A DNA stretch of 64,000 nucleotides, from the NCBI GenBank assembly GCA_034667465.1, contig JAXDJV010000013.1, positions 186,001 through 250,000 of the forward strand, in the 5' to 3' direction. Below the pieces are notes generated by a model. It was given only the letters and a program-made list of their open reading frames with translations, had not been told where the DNA came from and did not search any database. Shown here piece after piece: positions 15,283 through 24,064 of this stretch. The translations under genes were made by a program, and so were the position numbers. The DNA is from JAOBAU01 sp034667465 (GTDB lineage Bacteria; Acidobacteriota; Thermoanaerobaculia; Gp7-AA8). Numbering within the stretch: position 1 is the stretch's first letter; each line of letters opens with the position of its first letter.

Positions 15283-17310
15283 CTGCGGCACGATCGCCGC
15301 CGTGCTCTTCATCGAGTCGGCGGCGTTTTTCTTTTTCACGACGACGTCGAGCGCCGACGCGCCGGCCGGAACGGAATCGAGCTGCATGACGAGCTTCGTC
15401 GCGCTGCCGTTCTTCACCTGCCCGAGGTTCTTCGCGCGCGGCGTCGCTTCCCACGTCAGTTCGTCGGGTGACGCGTTGTAGACGAAGACCGTGAACTTGC
15501 GCGGCTGTCCGTTCTTCACGCGCACCGCGGCGCTCGGGATGAACATCTCGCCGCCGATCTCGAACGGATAGCCGGCGTTGGTCTGATCGTGCGAGCCGCC
15601 TTTCACCATCACCCAGTTGCCGCCTTCTTCGATGAACAGCGGCGGCGTGACGGCGACCTCGTTCGCGCGCGGCACGGTCAGCTCGGAACGTGCGAAGCCG
15701 CGCGCTTCCGTCTCCGGTACGCGCACGAGTGATTTCACCGCGTACGTTCCTGGCGGCACGCTGAGCGTCCCGTAATACTTGATGCCGCTGGCGCGCAGCT
15801 TGTCGCCGACCTTCGTCAGATCGAGCGACATCTTCTGATAGAGGCGGTCGCGCACGACGCCGCTGTCGTCGAATGCGTAGATGAAGATCTCGGCGTTGAG
15901 CGTGTTTCCTTTCGCGTTCTTCGTTAGGTCCGTACCGTTGATCTCGAGGATGACCGGGACCTGCGCGTTCGCGCCGGTGGTCGGGAACGCCGCGGTCAGC
16001 GCGGCGACGCCGAGGCCGCTTTGCGGGATGTCGTTGAGGATGATCTCCGCGTTCGAAAGGGAGCGTTCCGCCGCGGTCTCGCCGCCGAGCTCGTAGTAAC
16101 CGGCGCGATGCGACGCGCGCGAACCCGACGGCACATTGACGAGCTTCACTTTCAGATCGTGGAAGCGGCCCGGCTTCGCGGTCGGCGACTGGAAGCCGAG
16201 GACGTAGACGACCTCCTGCTGGCGAAGCATGCGTGCGAAGTCGTCGCTGATGCTGTTCGAGTTGCGGAAGACTTCGCCGCCCGTCGGCTTCGAAACGAGG
16301 AACAGCGCTTCGTTCGAATTCACGCGCGTATTGCCGCTGGTGTCGTTGCGCGCGCCGGTCTGCAGATCGCCGTTCACGCGCACGCCCTGAATGTCGAACG
16401 CGTTGAGCACGACGTCGGAGCCGCGAAAGATGCGCGCCATTTCCTCGATGATCGTGACGCTGCTCGAGCTGCCGTAACGCGCATCGGAATCGACGGTGTA
16501 CGCCTGACCGGTCAGCACCGCTTCGTTTTCCTTCCGGACTTCTTCGCTCGATCCGGGACCTCGCCCCTGCACCAGTTTCGGATCGAACCCTTCCGACAGG
16601 AGGATGATCTGCTTGCGTCCCGAGACGGCACGCAGCGTTCGGGCGAGATTGCCGAGTGTCGTCAGCTGCTTCTCGATGCGGCCGCGATTGAATGCGTCGT
16701 TGCTCCGGCTGACGCCGCGCGAGATTTCCTGGACCTGCTCGGCGGCGGCGCCACGGCCGCCCTTCAGGTTCTGGTCCTTCGCGTCATAGGTCGTCGTTCC
16801 GGCGATCTGCAGCGGATCGGTCCCATGAAACGTTTGCGGATTGCTGATCGCGCTCGCGAGCAGATCGCGGTCGGTGGTGAACGCGGTCGTGAGCCGATAA
16901 CCCTTCTCCGCGTCGATCGTCGCAATCGCGACGAGATCGCGCGGACGAACGCTCGTCTTCAGAAACGAACGCGCCGCGTCCTGCGCGCGCACCATCGACG
17001 CCGGCGACGAGTACGTCAGATCGAAGAGCAGCATGAAGTTGCGCCGCGCCGCGGGGTTCAGCGGCGAGATCGCTTTCACCGACTCTTCCGATGCGAAGTC
17101 GATCTTGTCGAACGACGTCACGCTGATCGGCTTGCCGTCGTCGATCAGCTGGAAGTTCGCGGCCGTCAGTCCGCGCACCGGATTGCCGTCGCGATCGACG
17201 ACCGTCACCGGCACCTCGACGATCTGGACGTTCACCGTCTCTTTCACCTGCGCGAGAAGCGGCACACCAATGACGGCCAGCAGCAGCAAACGGCTCAGAA
17301 TCGCTTTCAT
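15280..17310 (-). CDS. VWFA-related acidobacterial-type exported protein (copy 1)
   Basis: 676 residues with a signal peptide (MKAILSRLLLLAVIGVPLLAQ). An N-terminal beta domain (about 22-70) reads VEVPVTVVDRDGNPVRGLTAANF, the hallmark opening of the VWFA-related acidobacterial family. A von Willebrand A domain (about 75-370) has a MIDAS-like DLTYSS in place of DxSxS and a VSGRKQIILLSEGFD strand. The last 300 residues form several beta domains. Function is unknown; the family is expanded in acidobacteria and presumed to be exterior adhesion or scaffold proteins. It follows its paralogue by 20 bases with GGAGAAACG before the start, so the two are co-transcribed. Confidence 0.9.
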   Translation of the reverse strand: MKAILSRLLLLAVIGVPLLAQVKETVNVQIVEVPVTVVDRDGNPVRGLTAANFQLIDDGKPISVTSFDKIDFASEESVKAISPLNPAARRNFMLLFDLTYSSPASMVRAQDAARSFLKTSVRPRDLVAIATIDAEKGYRLTTAFTTDRDLLASAISNPQTFHGTDPLQIAGTTTYDAKDQNLKGGRGAAAEQVQEISRGVSRSNDAFNRGRIEKQLTTLGNLARTLRAVSGRKQIILLSEGFDPKLVQGRGPGSSEEVRKENEAVLTGQAYTVDSDARYGSSSSVTIIEEMARIFRGSDVVLNAFDIQGVRVNGDLQTGARNDTSGNTRVNSNEALFLVSKPTGGEVFRNSNSISDDFARMLRQQEVVYVLGFQSPTAKPGRFHDLKVKLVNVPSGSRASHRAGYYELGGETAAERSLSNAEIILNDIPQSGLGVAALTAAFPTTGANAQVPVILEINGTDLTKNAKGNTLNAEIFIYAFDDSGVVRDRLYQKMSLDLTKVGDKLRASGIKYYGTLSVPPGTYAVKSLVRVPETEARGFARSELTVPRANEVAVTPPLFIEEGGNWVMVKGGSHDQTNAGYPFEIGGEMFIPSAAVRVKNGQPRKFTVFVYNASPDELTWEATPRAKNLGQVKNGSATKLVMQLDSVPAGASALDVVVKKKNAADSMKSTAAIVPQ

Positions 17311-17330
17311 CGTTTCTCCACCTGTTGGAT

Positions 17331-19379
17331 TTACTTGACGATCAGCGCCACGCTCGCCTTGCGCGCGTCGGCCGATCCTTTGCTGCGAACGGTGACATCG
17401 AAACTGGAGCTGCCGCGTACAAGTCCCTGCGGCGCGAGGTCGAAGACGAGCTTGGTCAGCTCGGCGTCGCGCGCGCGCACTTTCGATACGACGGCCGGCG
17501 TCACGACGGCGCCGCCCGCGGCAGTCTCGAACGTCATCTCTTCCGCGTTGGCGTTATAGACGAACAGCGCGTATTTGCGATGCACGCCGTTCGTCACACG
17601 CGCCGCGGAGCTCGGCATGAACGGCTCGCCGTTGAGCATGAACGGATAGGCGGCACCGCTCCGATCGTGCGACGCGCCGCGTACGAGCAACCACTCCGAC
17701 GGTTGATCGAAAAAGAGCGGCGGCAGCACCGACACATCATCGGCATGCGGCACGACGACGTCGACGCGCGCGAAGCCTTTGCGATCGCTGTCGATCACGC
17801 GAACGAGACTCTTCACCTGGTAGTGACCTTCCGGAAGGCTGAGCGTCGCGTAATACTTGATTCCGCTGGCGCGCAACTGCGCTCCGACCTTGCCGACGTC
17901 GAGCGTCAGCCGCTGATAGAGACGATCGCGCACGAGGCCGTCGTCATCGAACGCGTAGATGAAGACATCGGCAAGCGCCGTCTTCGCGTTCGCTCCTTCC
18001 AGCAGCGACGGACCGTCGATCTCGAGCACGACCGGCACCTGCGACTGCACGCCCGTCGTCGGAAACGCGGCCGCCAGCGCATCGACATGGACCTCCGTCT
18101 GCGCGATGTCGTTCAACACGATCTCCGCGTTCGTGAGCGATCGCTCCAGCGCGGTCTGCGTTCCGGCTTCGTAGTAACCGGCGCGATGAAAAACGCGCGT
18201 GCCGCGCGGCGCGTCGAGCAACCGCACCTTCAGCTCGTGAAACGTTCCCGGCTTTTCCGCCGCCGCACGAAACGCGAGGACGTAGACGACTTCCTGCGCG
18301 CGCAGCATGCGATGCAGATCGTCATCGAGATCGTTGGAGTTCTGAAAGACGGCGCCGCCGGTTGGGTTGGCGACGAGGAAGAGCGCTTCGTTGGAGTTGA
18401 TCTGTGCGCCGTGCGAGAGGTCGTTGTTGACGCGAACCCCTTTGGTGTCGATGGCGTGCAGCACGACATCGGCGGCGCGGAACTCGTGCGCCATCCGCTG
18501 GAGCGCGGTCTGCGTGTCGGACGTGCCGAATCGCGCGTCGGGATCAGTACGCCACAGCTCGCCGGTGAGGATCTGCTCGAGCTCTTCCCGTTGTTCGGCA
18601 GTCGAACCGGCTTCACGTCCGCGCACGAGCCGCGGATCGAAGCCGTCGGAGAACATGATGATCTGCTTGCGACCCGGTACTGCGCGCAGCGTTTTCGCCA
18701 GCTCTGCGAGTGCGCCGAACTGACGAAGGATCCGCGTGCGCATGAACTGATCGTCGAGCCGCTGCTGCTGCTTCAGCATTTCCTGAAACATGATCGCGCC
18801 TTCGTCGACGCGACCGGACGGCATCTCGCCGGGACGCGACATCGCGGCCATATCAACGACCGGAGTCCCGGCGATCTGCAGCGGATCGTTCCCGCGGAAC
18901 GAGCGCGGATCGGCGATCGCAGCATTCAGCAGATTGCGATCGGTCGTGAACGCCGTGAGCATTCGGAATCCGCGATCGGCATCGACGGTCGCGACGCCGA
19001 TCAGGTCGCGACGTCCGGCGCCACGCACGAGGAAGTCGCGCGCGGCGTTCTGCGCTTTCGCGATCGACGTCGGCGAGGTGTACGAGAGATCGAAGAGAAG
19101 GAGGAAGTTGCGGCGCGCGACCGGATTCAAACGCGACAGCGATTTCACCGACTCGAACGATGCGAAGTCGATCGCGTCAAACGCCGTCACCGCCTGCCTG
19201 TGGCCGCCGTCGAGCAGCTCGAAGTTGGCCTCCGTCAGTCCGCGCACCGGATTGCCGTCGCGATCGACGACCGTGACCGGCACCTCGACCACGTGAACGT
19301 TGACGCTCTCCTGCAGTTGCCCGCGCGCCGCGCCTGCCATGAGCAGCGCGACACACGCAATACGAGCGAGCGGCGGCAT
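17331..19379 (-). CDS. VWFA-related acidobacterial-type exported protein (copy 2)
   Basis: 682 residues from ATG 19379, preferred over an in-frame ATG 21 bases upstream because AGGAG lies at the right distance and the product starts with MPPLARIACVALLMAGAA. Same architecture as the neighbour: VEVPVTVVDRDGNPVRGLTE at the N-terminus, a VWA domain with DLSYTS (closer to the DxSxS MIDAS), a VPGRKQIIMFSDGFD strand, and C-terminal beta domains. Similarity runs the full length, so the pair arose by tandem duplication and then diverged. Copy 2 comes first in the transcription unit. Confidence 0.9.
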   Translation of the reverse strand: MPPLARIACVALLMAGAARGQLQESVNVHVVEVPVTVVDRDGNPVRGLTEANFELLDGGHRQAVTAFDAIDFASFESVKSLSRLNPVARRNFLLLFDLSYTSPTSIAKAQNAARDFLVRGAGRRDLIGVATVDADRGFRMLTAFTTDRNLLNAAIADPRSFRGNDPLQIAGTPVVDMAAMSRPGEMPSGRVDEGAIMFQEMLKQQQRLDDQFMRTRILRQFGALAELAKTLRAVPGRKQIIMFSDGFDPRLVRGREAGSTAEQREELEQILTGELWRTDPDARFGTSDTQTALQRMAHEFRAADVVLHAIDTKGVRVNNDLSHGAQINSNEALFLVANPTGGAVFQNSNDLDDDLHRMLRAQEVVYVLAFRAAAEKPGTFHELKVRLLDAPRGTRVFHRAGYYEAGTQTALERSLTNAEIVLNDIAQTEVHVDALAAAFPTTGVQSQVPVVLEIDGPSLLEGANAKTALADVFIYAFDDDGLVRDRLYQRLTLDVGKVGAQLRASGIKYYATLSLPEGHYQVKSLVRVIDSDRKGFARVDVVVPHADDVSVLPPLFFDQPSEWLLVRGASHDRSGAAYPFMLNGEPFMPSSAARVTNGVHRKYALFVYNANAEEMTFETAAGGAVVTPAVVSKVRARDAELTKLVFDLAPQGLVRGSSSFDVTVRSKGSADARKASVALIVK

Positions 19380-19407
19380 CAGGATCTCCTGACGCGACAT
19401 CTTAGGA

Positions 19408-19431
19408 GAGTCGCGCCCGCCCGCGCGACTC
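19408..19431 (-). terminator. Hairpin between the TetR gene and the VWFA operon
   Basis: Nine-base perfect arms GAGTCGCGC / GCGCGACTC with a short C/G loop, placed 3 bases after the tetR stop codon. No T run is present on the minus strand. It probably separates the biosynthetic operon from the VWFA pair. Confidence 0.5.
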
Positions 19432-19433
19432 CG

Positions 19434-20072
19434 TCACTGTTTCGTGATGGCGCCGGCGTCGCTGCGCAGCATTCCGTGCCGCAGGATTCGCGAGATCTCG
19501 CTCACCACCGCCTCGGTGTCTTTCCCGAAATGTTCTTTGACGCCGAAGATGATCTCGATCGAGAAATAGTTATAGAAGATCCGCGTCGCCAGCATGACCG
19601 CTGCGGCCGGCGACAACCCTTCCTGCAATTTCGCTTTCAGCTCGTCTTCCATGTGATGCGACTTCAGGAAGGATTCGAACCGGCTCGACATGTCCGAATA
19701 GAACTTGCGAATGTGCGAACCGTCGAACTCGACGACGTCGACGTAAATCAGCGCGACGTGATCGCGATATTCAGCGACCGTTTCGCGCGCCGCATGTCCG
19801 AGCTCTTCGAGATTTTCGGGAAAGGTGCTGCCGGCCAGCGCGCGATTGAATGGAAAGTCCGGCGTCGACATCGCCTGGAAATACTGATCGAGCAGCTCGC
19901 GGAAAATCGTCTCTTTGTCAGGAAAGTGGTGATAGACGTTTCCTTTGGAAACTCCCGCCGCCTCGGCGATGTCACGGACGCTCGTCGCCCCATACCCGTG
20001 ATGGGAAAAGAGTTTCAGCGCCGCTTCCAGGATCTGGGCGCGGCTCCGTTCGGAGCGTTCTTCCTGGTTCAT
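19434..20072 (-). CDS. TetR-family transcriptional regulator
   Basis: 212 residues from ATG 20072; the open extension upstream runs into the neighbouring gene and has shadow composition. The N-terminal helix-turn-helix is clear (QILEAALKLFSHHGY, then TSVRDIAEAAGVSKGNVYHHF and PDKETIF). The C-terminal ligand domain is helical and ends GMLRSDAGAITKQ. It is the last gene of the minus-strand operon, 7 bases after the AMP ligase, a common position for a regulator that responds to an acyl-CoA or product of the pathway. The ligand cannot be named. Confidence 0.9.
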   Translation of the reverse strand: MNQEERSERSRAQILEAALKLFSHHGYGATSVRDIAEAAGVSKGNVYHHFPDKETIFRELLDQYFQAMSTPDFPFNRALAGSTFPENLEELGHAARETVAEYRDHVALIYVDVVEFDGSHIRKFYSDMSSRFESFLKSHHMEDELKAKLQEGLSPAAAVMLATRIFYNYFSIEIIFGVKEHFGKDTEAVVSEISRILRHGMLRSDAGAITKQ

Positions 20073-20079
20073 TGAATCC

Positions 20080-21519
20080 TCAGTGTATCGCTTCGCGCAG
20101 CTTCGCTTTTTCGACCTTTCCGTAAGGCGTCCGCGGAAGTACGTCCATGAATACGTAACGCTTCGGCAACTTGTACTTCGCAATACGCGCCGCGAGGTAC
20201 GTTTCGAGCTCGTGCTGCGCGGCGCGGCCTACGATGAACGCGACCGCGACCTCGCCCCAGACGTCGTCCGGCACCGGCACGATCGCGGCGTCGGCGACCA
20301 GCGGATGCGTGACCAGCTCCGCTTCGATCTCGGCCGGATAAACATTGACGCCGCCGCTGATGAACATCTCTTTGCGGCGGCCGGCGATGAAAAAGAATCC
20401 GTCGGCGTCGCGCCGCGCGAGATCGCCGGTATGGAACCAGCCGTCGTCGCCGTACGCCGCGCGCGTCGCTTCTTCGTTGTTCCAGTAGCCGCTGCTGACA
20501 TGCGGTCCGCGAATCGACATTTCGCCGATCTCGTCTTCCGCGACTTCGTTGCCATCGCTGTCGATCAGCCGTACTTCGGTGAAGAGCAGCGGCCGCCCGA
20601 TCGAGCCCGGCTTCTGTGCCGCATCCTCGACCGTCATCGTGAAGCAGTTCACGCCGACCTCGGTCATTCCATAGCCCTGCTTCATCGGCACGCCGCGCGC
20701 GAGATACGCCTGTTGGATGTACGCGGGCAGCGGCGCGCCACCGCTGATGAACCAGCGGACGTGGCGGAGATCGGCGGTCGCAAATCCGGGATCGTCCATC
20801 AGCAGCTTCCAGATTGTCGGGACGCCGAGGACGACCGTGCAGCGCTCGCGCTCGATCGTCGGCCAGACGACGCGCGCGTCGAAGTTTTTGTGCAGCACGA
20901 TCGTGCCGCCGACGCTGAAGATCGGGATGAGAAACGCCGCGACGCCACCCGCGTGATAGAGCGGCGTGAAAATCGGAGTGACGTCGTCTTCGCGCAGTCC
21001 CCAGTTCACGGCGGTGTTGTAGCCGTTCCACCAGAGCTGGCGCTTCGGGATCATCACGCCTTTCGGTTTGCCGGTCGTGCCGGAGGTGTACAGGAGACAG
21101 TAGATTGATTCGGCGTCGGCGCGGAGTGGCTCGCATGCTCCTTCACCGCTGCGCAGCGCGCACATCGCGACCGGCAAATCGAGCTTCGCGAACTCTTCAC
21201 CGACGAACAACACCTTCATCGCGCAGTCTTCGATGATGCCGCGCAACTCGTGCTCGGTCGCGCGCGTCGACAGCGGCACGACGATCGCTCCGCATTTCGC
21301 CGCGGCGAAGAAGAACGCGAGGAACTCGACGCAGTTGTACGCGAGGATTCCGTAGCGATCGCCGGCTTCAACTCCTGCTTCGCGCAGTGTGACGGCCGCC
21401 GCCTGTGCGCGCAGATCGAGATCGCGATACGTGAAACGCGCGCCGCTCTCGATCTCGACGAGAGCGAGCTTGTCCGGCGTAATGCGTGCGCGCTCGGCTA
21501 ACAGGTCCCCGTCAAACAT
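20080..21519 (-). CDS. AMP-dependent acyl-CoA synthetase/ligase
   Basis: 479 residues of the ANL superfamily. Visible core motifs: P-loop YTSGTTGKPKGV, YGMTEVG, GDLARRDADGFFFIAGR, ISGGVNVYPAEIE and the C-terminal catalytic Lys in TPYGKVEKAKL. It activates a carboxylic acid with ATP, most likely to a CoA thioester, given the intact C-terminal lysine domain. It overlaps the hydrolase gene by 22 bases. In an Ole-like pathway the equivalent position is held by OleC, but this protein is shorter and has standard CoA-ligase motifs, so the parallel is one of enzyme class only. Confidence 0.92.
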   Translation of the reverse strand: MFDGDLLAERARITPDKLALVEIESGARFTYRDLDLRAQAAAVTLREAGVEAGDRYGILAYNCVEFLAFFFAAAKCGAIVVPLSTRATEHELRGIIEDCAMKVLFVGEEFAKLDLPVAMCALRSGEGACEPLRADAESIYCLLYTSGTTGKPKGVMIPKRQLWWNGYNTAVNWGLREDDVTPIFTPLYHAGGVAAFLIPIFSVGGTIVLHKNFDARVVWPTIERERCTVVLGVPTIWKLLMDDPGFATADLRHVRWFISGGAPLPAYIQQAYLARGVPMKQGYGMTEVGVNCFTMTVEDAAQKPGSIGRPLLFTEVRLIDSDGNEVAEDEIGEMSIRGPHVSSGYWNNEEATRAAYGDDGWFHTGDLARRDADGFFFIAGRRKEMFISGGVNVYPAEIEAELVTHPLVADAAIVPVPDDVWGEVAVAFIVGRAAQHELETYLAARIAKYKLPKRYVFMDVLPRTPYGKVEKAKLREAIH

Positions 21520-22325
21520 GCGATGAAGCGCTCCGGCTGCTGGCGATGCGGAATGTGCGCGGCTCCGTCGATGACATGCAGCTCCGCTCCTTCAATCTTC
21601 TTCTGCAGCGCTTCCGCGTAATCGAGCGGCAGCACGCCATCGTCTTTGCCCCAGATCAATTTCACCGGCACGCGCAGCTCGCCGAAACGTCCGTCCATCA
21701 TGTGCGTCACGATGTTCGTCTGCATGACGCGCAGCATCGGCGAACCGTTTGCGCGCGCGAGGAATGCGTCGATGACGAACTCCGGCGTCGCGTCGGCGGG
21801 ACCGTTCACTGCTCGCATCATCACCGCCGCCTGCTCGCGCGTGTTCGCGACCAGCGGCACCGTCATCGGCCACGACATGCCGCCGGTATCTTCGAGCGCG
21901 AGTTGCGTGACGCGTTCCGGATGCCGGAGCGCGTACAACATGCTCATCCAGCCGCCCATCGAGTTGCCGACGAGCGTGACTTTCCCACCCGTCTCTCGAT
22001 CGATGATCGCGGAGAGATCGTCGACGACGCGCATCAGATCGATCGGGCCGTCGAGAGGCGCGCTTTCGCCATGTCCCGCAAGATCCGGAATGACCAGCCG
22101 ATACTTCGCGGCCAGCGCCGGCACGACGGCGGCCCATGTTCCGGCCTGATCGTTCACGCCGTGAATGAGCACGATCGTTTCGTCGCCCTTTCCGCCGCTG
22201 AACCAGACGCGGCCATCTTCTTCGTGGCGCGTTAGTCCCGACATCGCGAGCGCGGCGCGCGTGGCGGCGATGAATGTTGCGATCGGATCGACAGCAGTCG
22301 AATCAGGCACGCTCGAATCAGGCAA
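21498..22325 (-). CDS. Alpha/beta-fold hydrolase
   Basis: 275 residues. A classic alpha/beta hydrolase: HGVNDQAGTWAAV oxyanion-loop region, nucleophile Ser in GNSMGGW, acid Asp in WGKDDGVLP, and catalytic His in DGAAHIPH. It could be an esterase, thioesterase, C-C hydrolase or lactone-acting enzyme. The start is TTG with GAGGAGA upstream; a GTG five codons later is an alternative. It overlaps the KAS III-like gene by 8 bases and the ligase gene by 22, so it is firmly part of the operon. Confidence 0.9.
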   Translation of the reverse strand: MPDSSVPDSTAVDPIATFIAATRAALAMSGLTRHEEDGRVWFSGGKGDETIVLIHGVNDQAGTWAAVVPALAAKYRLVIPDLAGHGESAPLDGPIDLMRVVDDLSAIIDRETGGKVTLVGNSMGGWMSMLYALRHPERVTQLALEDTGGMSWPMTVPLVANTREQAAVMMRAVNGPADATPEFVIDAFLARANGSPMLRVMQTNIVTHMMDGRFGELRVPVKLIWGKDDGVLPLDYAEALQKKIEGAELHVIDGAAHIPHRQQPERFIACLTGTC

Positions 22326-23346
22326 GGAGTCTCTCCTCGTTTTTCGGCAGGCGAAACGCGACCGCGGCCTGGTTGTAGCCGACGCCGGAGCCGATCAGCA
22401 CGACGAGCTCGCCGCCGCGGATCTTCTTCTGCCGCAGCGCGTCATGAAACGCCATCGGGATGCAGGCCGAACCGGTGTAGCCCCATTTCTCCATCACGGT
22501 GTGCGTCTTTTCCATCGGAAGCCCGAGGTCGTTCATGACCAGCTCGATGGTCGGCTTGCGCACCTGGGTGAAGATCAGAAAATCGATTTCGCCGACGGCG
22601 AATCCACCGTTCTTCGCGACGGCGCGGACGAGCTTCGGCCAGCCGTCGTTGTTGATCTCGGGCGGATAGCGCTCGATCATCTTCACGCGCGTCCGTCCGT
22701 TCGCGAATGAGTCGGCGGTGATCGGCTCGACGGTGCCGCCGGCCGGAATCAGCCAGTTGCGATGCAGAGTTCCGTCGGCCGCGAACGCCGCGGCGATGAA
22801 GCCCGGCTCGCTGCTTCGCTCGAGGATCGCCGCGCCGGCGCCGTCGCCGTAAAAGAACGTCATCGGATCGTCGGGATCGGCGAGCTTGTGCATCAGGTAG
22901 ACGCCGACGACGAGCACCGTCCTCAGCTGAGGATTCGTCGCCATCAAACCGGCCGCGTTCGCGAGCGCGGTCGGAAACGACGCGCAGGCGCAGGCGACAT
23001 CGAACGTGCCGGCGTTCTTCGCGCCGAGCTTCGACTGCAACACGACCGACGTCGCCGGCGTGATGTAGTCGGGCGAATCGGTTCCGAGAATGATGAGGTC
23101 GAGCTCTTCCGCTTTGCGGCCCGCGTTCGCGAGCGCCTGTTCTGCCGCACGCTTCGCGAGATCGGACGCCGCCCAGTCCGACGGCGCGCGCCAGCGGCTG
23201 CGAATCCCGCTCGCCGCTTCCATCTTGTCGACGAACGTTGGCGCACTCTCGCTGAAACGCGCGCGCAACTCATCGTTCGTCACTTCCGTCTCGGGAAGGT
23301 ACGACGACGTCGCGACGATGCTCGCGTATGCGGGCTCAGGTGCCAA
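22318..23346 (-). CDS. KAS III-like condensing enzyme with non-canonical active site
   Basis: 342 residues of the thiolase fold. No ATG fits the conserved N-terminus (ASIVATSSYLPETEVTNDEL), so a TTG at 23346 is proposed; it follows GGGGGA and overlaps the upstream stop by 11 bases. The acyl-accepting Cys is present (Cys121 in FDVACACASF). The catalytic His of FabH (PHQAN) is replaced: IFTQVRK puts Thr260 there. The Asn of GNTSAA is Tyr290 in WGYTGSA. It should still form an acyl-enzyme, but decarboxylative condensation by the FabH mechanism looks impaired. Acyl transfer or a different condensation is possible. Confidence 0.85.
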   Translation of the reverse strand: MAPEPAYASIVATSSYLPETEVTNDELRARFSESAPTFVDKMEAASGIRSRWRAPSDWAASDLAKRAAEQALANAGRKAEELDLIILGTDSPDYITPATSVVLQSKLGAKNAGTFDVACACASFPTALANAAGLMATNPQLRTVLVVGVYLMHKLADPDDPMTFFYGDGAGAAILERSSEPGFIAAAFAADGTLHRNWLIPAGGTVEPITADSFANGRTRVKMIERYPPEINNDGWPKLVRAVAKNGGFAVGEIDFLIFTQVRKPTIELVMNDLGLPMEKTHTVMEKWGYTGSACIPMAFHDALRQKKIRGGELVVLIGSGVGYNQAAVAFRLPKNEERLLA

Positions 23347-24064
23347 GGACGAGTCCCCCGTCAACTGACAGCACCGTTCCGTGGATGAACTTCGCGGCGT
23401 CGGACGCCAGCCAGACATACGCGTTGGCGATGTCGTCCGGCTCACCAAGCATCCCGAGCGGCGCTTTCTGCGCCATCGTGTCGAGCACTTTCTGCGGCAT
23501 CGCTTTGATCATGTCGGTGGCGATGAAACCGGGAGCGACCGCGTTCACGCGAATCCCGAACTTCCCGAGCTCGCGCGCCCACGTCTGCGTGAAACTGATC
23601 ACGCCTGCTTTCGTCGCCGCGTAATTCGTCTGACCGAAATTTCCGTAGAGACCGACGATCGACGATGCGTTCAGCACGACACCGCTTCGCTGTTTGATCA
23701 TCTGCGGCACGACCGCGCGCGTGCAGACGAAGACCCCTTTGAGGTTGACGTTGACGACCGCATCGAACGTCGCATCATCCATCGTCGAGACGATCTCGCC
23801 GTCCTTCACTTTCACCAGCTGCGCGTCGCGCACGATGCCGGCGTTGTTGACGAGGACGTCGATCCGTCCGTGTTGCGCCAGCACTTCCGCAACGGCCGCA
23901 TCAACCGACTCACGACTGGTGACGTCGATGCGCGGTTCGCTGGTGATGTCCCATACGACGACCTTCGCTCCTTCATCAGCGAAGCGTTCGGCGGTGGCGC
24001 GGCCGATTCCTGCCGCGCCACCGGTGACGATGACGATTTTGTCGCGGAGCCCGCTCGGGATCAC
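23336..24064 (-). CDS. Short-chain dehydrogenase/reductase, FabG-like
   Basis: 242 residues from a GTG that shares its first base with the last base of the TonB receptor stop (TAGTG). Cofactor motif TGGAAGIGRA, NNAG, catalytic Ser in NASSIVG, and YxxxK in TNYAATKAG are all intact. The C-terminus (PEDD-like GEPDDIANAYVWLAS) and SVDGGLVLGT match the FabG/3-oxoacyl reductase type. It probably reduces a beta-keto group made or supplied by the neighbouring enzymes. Asp at VVWDI after strand 2 hints at NADH preference, which is inference. Confidence 0.92.
   Translation of the reverse strand: MIPSGLRDKIVIVTGGAAGIGRATAERFADEGAKVVVWDITSEPRIDVTSRESVDAAVAEVLAQHGRIDVLVNNAGIVRDAQLVKVKDGEIVSTMDDATFDAVVNVNLKGVFVCTRAVVPQMIKQRSGVVLNASSIVGLYGNFGQTNYAATKAGVISFTQTWARELGKFGIRVNAVAPGFIATDMIKAMPQKVLDTMAQKAPLGMLGEPDDIANAYVWLASDAAKFIHGTVLSVDGGLVLGT

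Noticed and set aside
19850..20125. Plus-strand frame across the tetR start
   Set aside because: Antisense to a clear helix-turn-helix; no family features.
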